This document shows, piece by piece, positions 59,255-64,000 of a stretch of 64,000 nucleotides of DNA (within the stretch, counting starts at the first letter, position 1; each line of letters opens with the position of its first letter). Origin of the DNA: Cryptomeria japonica (lineage: Eukaryota; Streptophyta; Pinopsida; Cupressales; Cupressaceae). The notes under the pieces are model-generated. The model was not told where the DNA came from, did not search any database, and worked only from the letters and a program-made list of their open reading frames with translations. A program made the translations under genes and the position numbers. The stretch spans positions 188,978,270 to 189,042,269 of the forward strand of contig NC_081415.1 of the NCBI RefSeq assembly GCF_030272615.1, in the 5' to 3' direction.

Positions 59255-61067
59255 AACTAAAAATGAAAGAGAACAAGATAGAGAGAAGCACAATCATACA
59301 AGACACCCCCCCAAATTCATTCAATCAAAGACCCCCCCCCCGAAAAAAAAAAAAGATGATTTGGCACTTTATACATAGTGTGTGTTCAATGGGTCACTTG
59401 CAACCAAAGGCAAAGTGGAATTTTGATTTCAATGATTACAACTACCTCAAATAGGCTATAGAAAACTCAATCAATGATGCAAAAGACCTTAATTGAGATC
59501 TAAGCATTGCATGTGCCAAAATAGACCAAAAACGACCAAGTTATGAAATTGATATTTATACTCACAATGATGAAAAACTAATAGGACCATGACAAAGTAG
59601 ACAAAAAATTATTCACTTTCAAAAACATGCACCTTAAAAGGAGGTCATATGAGCTAGAACAGAGCTCAAGAACTTGCAAAAATGAGGATTGGATAGGTAC
59701 AACTAAGAAAAACTAAGATTTTTGAAAACTCTGCCTACCAAAATTAGAAACTAACCACACCATTGTAGAGAGCACAAAAATTATCCCAAATATTAAAAAA
59801 AGGCACTGAAAAAGGCCTCAAAATGACCAAGATATGAGCCTTCAAAGTTGGACTACAAAATCAAAAAGCTCAACGAAGAGGGATCTGATTTTGTTTTTAA
59901 ATATTGACGTAGTACTGACATCAAAAACTCATTAGGATAAATTTGATGGTCGTCTAACCGTCACAGAAAACCTCCCTTCCTATGTGGACTATCCGTACTA
60001 TATGGACATATAACATGGCAATGTATGGATGTTGGTGAGGTAATGTACAAATGATGGCGTGGCAGTGTACGAATGCTGGCATGGCAGGATGACTAGACTG
60101 TATGGATGATGTCGTGGTAGGCTTATTGGATTGTACAGATGTTGATGTGGTAGCTAACTGGACATATTATATGGCAATATGAACGATGATGTGGCCTTGT
60201 TGACTGTGTAGGTCGATGTTACTATCCATTCGTTGATTGTGCATAGTCTAAAAAATGAGAATCCACCACATGTAACAGCTTGATTGTTCTGAGTTGTTTG
60301 AGTTGATGTTGGGTGTCAGAGTATGGATGCACTGTGGAGGACTTGTGGCAGATGCATGGTAGGAGGGGCCTCTGTGGGCAACTAAAATGTCATCGCATGT
60401 CGGTGTTCACTGTTGGGTGGATGAGGATGACGATAGAGGAAGTCAAGGACACCGATAGGAGGCTACATCTGAGGTCATTGCCAAATTTGTAGCGAAGACT
60501 AGGGGGTCATCGGGAGGAAGGCATAGATGAGAGGAGCTGCCGAGAGAAACAACAGAGGTTGTGGGTAGATCATAGTGGATGAGTGGTCAGCAGCAACGAG
60601 GGAGTATGAGTGGTAGATAGAGTGGCGAAAGAGGTGGGGCCTACAGCAATATCGTACCTTACCGATCTACAATGGGGTATGATTTCTATAGAAAAAATTA
60701 AAACAACTCCCCAAAAAATATACGAATCCGATTTTTTATTTTTTTCAAAAAAACTTTTTCAATTAAAAAATTGACAATAAAGAATTAAAATGCAAAATAA
60801 AAAAATATTTTAAAAAAATCATACTACTTGCATAGGTAGGGTCGTACGACCCACCTACTAAAAAAAATTTGCCAGGCAAAATCAACTTTTGCCTAATATA
60901 GTCAAATTTATGGTCAAAATTTATGGAAATGGCCTCCTGGATGCAATGGTGAGCTCAAATTTGACATGGGACACTCTATAAATTCGTTGCTCCCTAGATA
61001 TGACAATATACCAACCTTCAAATGCACCAAGATCTCTTCAAAACGACTACACAACAGTAACCTATTT
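59255..61067 (-). other. Z leader region
   Basis: 1.8 kb between the primer site and gag. It includes C-runs and an A-run near 59304-59355, a tandem-like block around 59990-60200 with recurring ATGGATGATG/GGCAATGTA phrases, and G-rich sequence near 60290-60660. No gene recognised. Confidence 0.45.
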
Positions 61068-61079
61068 GCTCTGATACCA
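61068..61079 (-). promoter_or_regulatory. Z primer binding site (initiator tRNA-Met)
   Basis: Minus-strand TGGTATCAGAGC, an exact match to the standard initiator-Met complement, directly after the LTR end. Confidence 0.9.
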
Positions 61080-61454
61080 TGTAAGAATTGACTAGCAACC
61101 CTAGATCTAGGGGCCAATTGAATAGCACAAGCAAGAGAGAACAATAGAGACAAGAATAAGTTGTATTCTCATCAAGATGCAAAAAATATTGATCATCATA
61201 TAATGTACATGAGCCTTCTTATATAGGCAAAGACAAAAGGTAATGAGAGAACACAATAATGACATGTGGCCCAATGAGATGCAATGGTAGGTAAGAGTTA
61301 ATTAGAACTCAACCACCCGATACAAATAACTATGCATCCAAGGAAAGGATAATTCCACCTAAGGTGGAAATTCTCCTTTGCAATTCTCTAAGTAAGCTTA
61401 AGTAAAGTGTAATTATATCCTAGAGATAAATAAAATTAGTTAATTACACCAACA
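61080..61454 (-). repeat. Z 5' LTR
   Basis: Plus-strand ends TGTAAGAATTG and CACCAACA. The TATA box on the minus strand is near 61216-61225. Confidence 0.88.
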
Positions 61455-62345
61455 ATTGAAGTTGTCTTTACAGTTTGAACCGACCATTACCACTAAGGTA
61501 CTTGAGGTACATATGACACAAGGTTAGATGGACCTTAACTAGTTATCCCCCCTGCACATGTTACGTTTGGGTGATATACTTCACCATTCTATAGGTAAGA
61601 AAAACATTAAATCTTAGTTACAAATCTTAGAAGTTTTTGATAATGCAGTGTTGGATGAAAAATTGACTGATGCGAAGCAGCTATAGGTTCTACTTAATGG
61701 ATTGAAGGATCATAATTCTAACTTGAAAGCAACAATTTTAAAAGATGTTGAAAAGAGAGTAGAAGAGAATAGATTAGAAGAGTTAGTGAATAAATGTGTA
61801 GTTGCACATAATTGATTGCAAGAAAAAATAAGTTTTTGAAAAGAGAGTAAAGGATGTAGTGGCATCATATCAGTTTTGTCACTAGTGGCATGTATCCACC
61901 AAAGACATTCAAGGTCAAATAGATATTTTGGAAGCACAGATTGTACAATTGTCTAGTATTGTAGACTTGAAGAAGGATGTAGATGGTAATGGTAGATTGT
62001 AGATAGAAAATTTGTATATGTAGTTATATCTACTAACTAATTAGAAGGAAAAGAGTTAGGCATAGTTTTGTCATATCATAGATATTGTAGACTTGTAGCT
62101 CACCAACATGGTGAGACTTCTTGTAGCCTCTTAGAAGTTGGATCAAGCAATAAAGGTTCTAGGTAGCTACAGTGAGGCAAAGGATCTTCTTTTGAAGATG
62201 GGAAGTCAAAATAACATTTTGACCTCTCTATAGAATGATTGGAAGACCACTTGGTCTCATCTCAAGTTTGTTCATAAGGGCATTATGCCCCCAGCTATGT
62301 AGACTCGATAATTTTTTCTAGTAAGACAATTTTGTTCCTGTACAT
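61455..62345 (+). pseudogene. X second ORF: coiled-coil-rich protein of unknown function, decayed
   Basis: One plus-strand frame (with one frameshift near 61838) runs for about 290 codons and is rich in Leu, Lys, Glu, Asp and Gln with heptad-like spacing, for example EKRVEENRLEELVNK near 61750 and DIQGQIDILEAQIVQLSSI near 61900. Stops in this frame are about a dozen TAG, one TAA and two TGA; the TAGs sit where Gln would suit the pattern. No pol or knuckle motif. It lies where envelope-like or extra ORFs lie in some plant elements (between pol and the 3' LTR). Function unknown; a structural or gag-like role is possible. The ORF is disrupted by Z and by the stops. Confidence 0.55.
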
Positions 62346-62399
62346 ACATATGTAGATAAGTAGAAGGTTGGTGAAATACAATTTTAGTTTTCAATTTTG

Positions 62400-62570
62400 T
62401 TCATACCCTAAGGGGGAGTTGTATACAGTCATTGACTTTGTGTTTGTGTTATGGAGATGCCCTTTATTCTTGATGTCAAAGGGGGAGAGAATTCATTGTG
62501 GAAAGTGGAGTAATATGATAATGTTTTGGAGTTGCCACAAGTTTTGCCATCAACGAAAAAAAGGGGAGAT
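62400..62570 (+). promoter_or_regulatory. X multiple polypurine tracts
   Basis: CCTAAGGGGGAG near 62406, GTCAAAGGGGGAGAGAA near 62477 and AAAAAAAGGGGAGAT at 62556-62570, the last directly before the 3' LTR. Confidence 0.7.
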
Positions 62571-63962
62571 TGTTACAAATATGAGTTTGTATCGTCATTG
62601 GTGTCAAGCTTGTTGTCATTGATGATACCTTTGGTCTAGAAGGTTGACCAATTGTGTTTTGGAGTAATGCATTATCAGAGGATTGGTTATGAGTTCATGT
62701 GAATGTGTGGAGATTGATTGTGGTCACTTAGATGGTATATCCAGTTGTCTTATGACTTTTTAAAAACTTTGGAGGTGTAATTTGTGGTTCGCAGTTGAAG
62801 TTGGCTAAAGGTGACTATCTCAGTGAACAACCTATCAGATTGGGTATAGTTTTATGGTCCATATTGTGGTGCATTGCTTCATCATTACTTGTTGTATTAT
62901 GACGTCGATGGATGCAATTTCTTGATATATCCTAGTTTGTATGTTGTCATTTATCTACAGTTGAATTTGTGATGGTCTGAGCATCAACTTGTAGAGTGAC
63001 AATGTGATAGTTTATAGGAATGCATTACATTCCTCTGCATTTAGTTGTTTTGGTGGTGCAATTCAAATATTTAGCTTTATTGATGTCAGGTGATTCTATT
63101 TGTGCATCTGCAATATTTTTGTTGGTCTGTGTCACATTTTGAGTAAGTTTGGTTGGTGTGCTTAAAATATTCTATCCTTTAGACCCGACCTATGTAGTTT
63201 TGGTCAATGCAATAGCATGCAAAGTTGTAGCGTTGATCTAGGATGGGTAGGAAGGTGTATCGACATGGTGTGAACCTTCACATGTTTCATTCTTCTTTAT
63301 GCATTTCTTTGGAGATTATTTTTGGACTAACGGTGGATATCCTACACGTTACATCTAATTAGACCAACCTAATTGATGTTTCTTTTGTTGTGAAAGGTAT
63401 ATAAAGATGAAATCTATTTGGAGTATGATATTGGTTGTATGAGTGAGATGTGAAGTTGTGTATGGTGTATCTTGTACATGTGAAGGTTCAAAAGTGCAGT
63501 TGAACAATGATGAAGTTAGTTTCAGATGTGTAACAATAGTGAACTATAATCAACATTTCAAAGGATTTGTTTCTCTGTAGTTTAAAAATATTGATTAATT
63601 GTATTCAGATCTATTGTATATTGCCCTGAAGAAGTGATCTTCAGTTTTTGGAAGTCCGTTATATCTTACCCTAAGATTGTGCACCTTAGTCTTGCAAGTC
63701 AAAATCAAGAGCAATGAGCTTCCTTAGCCTTGAGCCTAAAAATTTGTAACCCATTTTCATAAAGTGGGATAGTTCTCACTGTGGTTTTTCCCACATTGTG
63801 TTTTACATGTAAAATCTTGGTGTTCATGTGTGATTGCTCTTTAGTTTTTCAATTCTTTTATTCTGCACATGTGGTAATTGGAATGAATGGTTGAATTGGC
63901 TAAGTTTTAATATATGCTAATTCACCACCGCCCCCCCTCTTAGCATCTAGAAGTGTTCAACA
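62571..63962 (+). repeat. X 3' LTR
   Basis: 1392 bp, TGTTACAAATATGAG to AGTGTTCAACA. TATATAAA at 63398-63405. The poly-C tract is short here (63930-63938, ending CCCCCCCTC). It contains a stretch absent from the 5' LTR. Confidence 0.88.
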
Positions 63963-63967
63963 ACTAT

Positions 63968-64000
63968 GGTGCTAGGCGCTATAGTCTTAGATATTTGGGT
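63968..64000 (-). repeat. E3 LTR continuation at the window end
   Basis: GGTGCTAGGCGCTATAGTC follows the X target duplication and continues the E3 LTR interrupted at 45593. It resembles the GC-rich GGGCGC...GCGCC module of the E2 LTR. Confidence 0.6.

Larger units (their letters stand above)
55891..61454 (-). mobile_element. Z: Copia retrotransposon with most of RT deleted
   Basis: 5564 bp, minus strand, inserted in the X internal region. LTRs 55891-56266 and 61080-61454 (about 375 bp), initiator-Met primer site, gag-PR-IN with Copia order, then an internal deletion taking most of the reverse transcriptase. The LTR outer end is set by TSD ATTGA and by TGTTGG...CA. Confidence 0.88.
45594..63962 (+). 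mobile_element. X: Copia-type element with gag and a second non-pol ORF, holding Y and Z
   Basis: Plus-strand element with LTRs beginning TGTT(A/G)CAAATATGAG and ending AGTGTTCAACA, an iMet-type primer site, and polypurine tracts. Without Y and Z it is about 5.4 kb and has a zinc-knuckle gag and a downstream coiled-coil ORF but no RT or integrase. Its 5' LTR is split by Y and its internal region by Z. The 5-bp TSD is perfect. The multiplied AAGGGGGAG tracts and extra ORF are reminiscent of Sireviruses (family knowledge); without pol the lineage cannot be settled. Confidence 0.85.
34535..64000 (-). mobile_element. E3: host LTR element of the nest (interrupted, runs off the window)
   Basis: Pieces of one minus-strand element: gag 34535-36376, leader 44148-44538, 5' LTR 44539-45593, and further LTR from 63968 to the window end. 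E2 and X interrupt it. The joins are exact once the ATAAA and ACTAT target duplications are removed. Its far LTR end is outside the window and its 3' LTR was not found. It belongs to the E1/E2 superfamily but a distinct subfamily. Confidence 0.75.

Noticed and set aside
59304-59355. C-runs next to an A-run in the Z leader, considered as a tail or CRISPR-like repeat
   Set aside because: Homopolymers only, no repeat-spacer structure. They may be partly sequencing error.

Overview
This is a 64 kb piece of a large, repeat-packed plant nuclear genome, AT-rich, with very low gene density. A gymnosperm (conifer-type) genome is my best inference. The basis is the long AT-rich spacers, old nested LTR retrotransposons with 1.2-1.4 kb LTRs, decayed LINEs, and one intronless DYW-class PPR gene as the only intact host gene. 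I cannot name a species.

Left part (1-24.5 kb). A decayed LRR receptor-like-protein gene lies on the minus strand (812-2421). It is followed by a complete but mutated LTR element, E1 (2951-10731, plus strand, 5-bp target duplication TTTAT). E1 carries only a gag/protease-like gene and no reverse transcriptase or integrase. From 10.7 to 24.5 kb there are ancient direct duplications, a short Copia-type LTR remnant, and two LINE reverse-transcriptase remnants. The second remnant runs into a long 3' region with an A-rich tail near 21.67 kb.

Middle (24.5-34.5 kb). One intact gene, an 848-codon PPR-DYW protein (25092-27638, plus strand), sits just after a five-unit minisatellite. Downstream are about 6 kb of non-coding DNA with several small tandem duplications, then a Copia-type 3' LTR remnant (W, from 33810).

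Right part (34.5-64 kb) is a nest of retroelements that can be resolved from target-site duplications. E3, an old gag-bearing element on the minus strand, is the host. E2 (36377-44142, minus, TSD ATAAA) is inserted 3 bp before E3's gag start codon. E2 is the younger, intact sibling of E1, with a 1142-codon gag-only ORF and LTRs differing by about 15 substitutions. X (45594-63962, plus, TSD ACTAT) is inserted in E3's LTR. X itself holds Y (46148-53581, minus, TSD GACTA) in its 5' LTR and Z (55891-61454, minus, TSD ATTGA) in its internal region. Y and Z are Copia elements with broken gag-pol genes. Y's 3' LTR also holds a 351-bp LINE-like insert with a 9-bp target duplication.

The most interesting items are four. 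(1) The E1/E2 gag-only family has equal element sizes, the same target duplication, a non-iMet primer site, a protease-like domain with an altered active-site motif, and recurring GC-rich palindromes in LTR and leader. (2) X carries a second, coiled-coil-rich non-pol reading frame whose stops are almost all TAG at places where a glutamine codon would fit, as expected from decay of methylated CAG. (3) The nest gives a clear relative chronology. (4) The PPR gene contains tandem 303-nt modules and has an overlapping upstream ATG.
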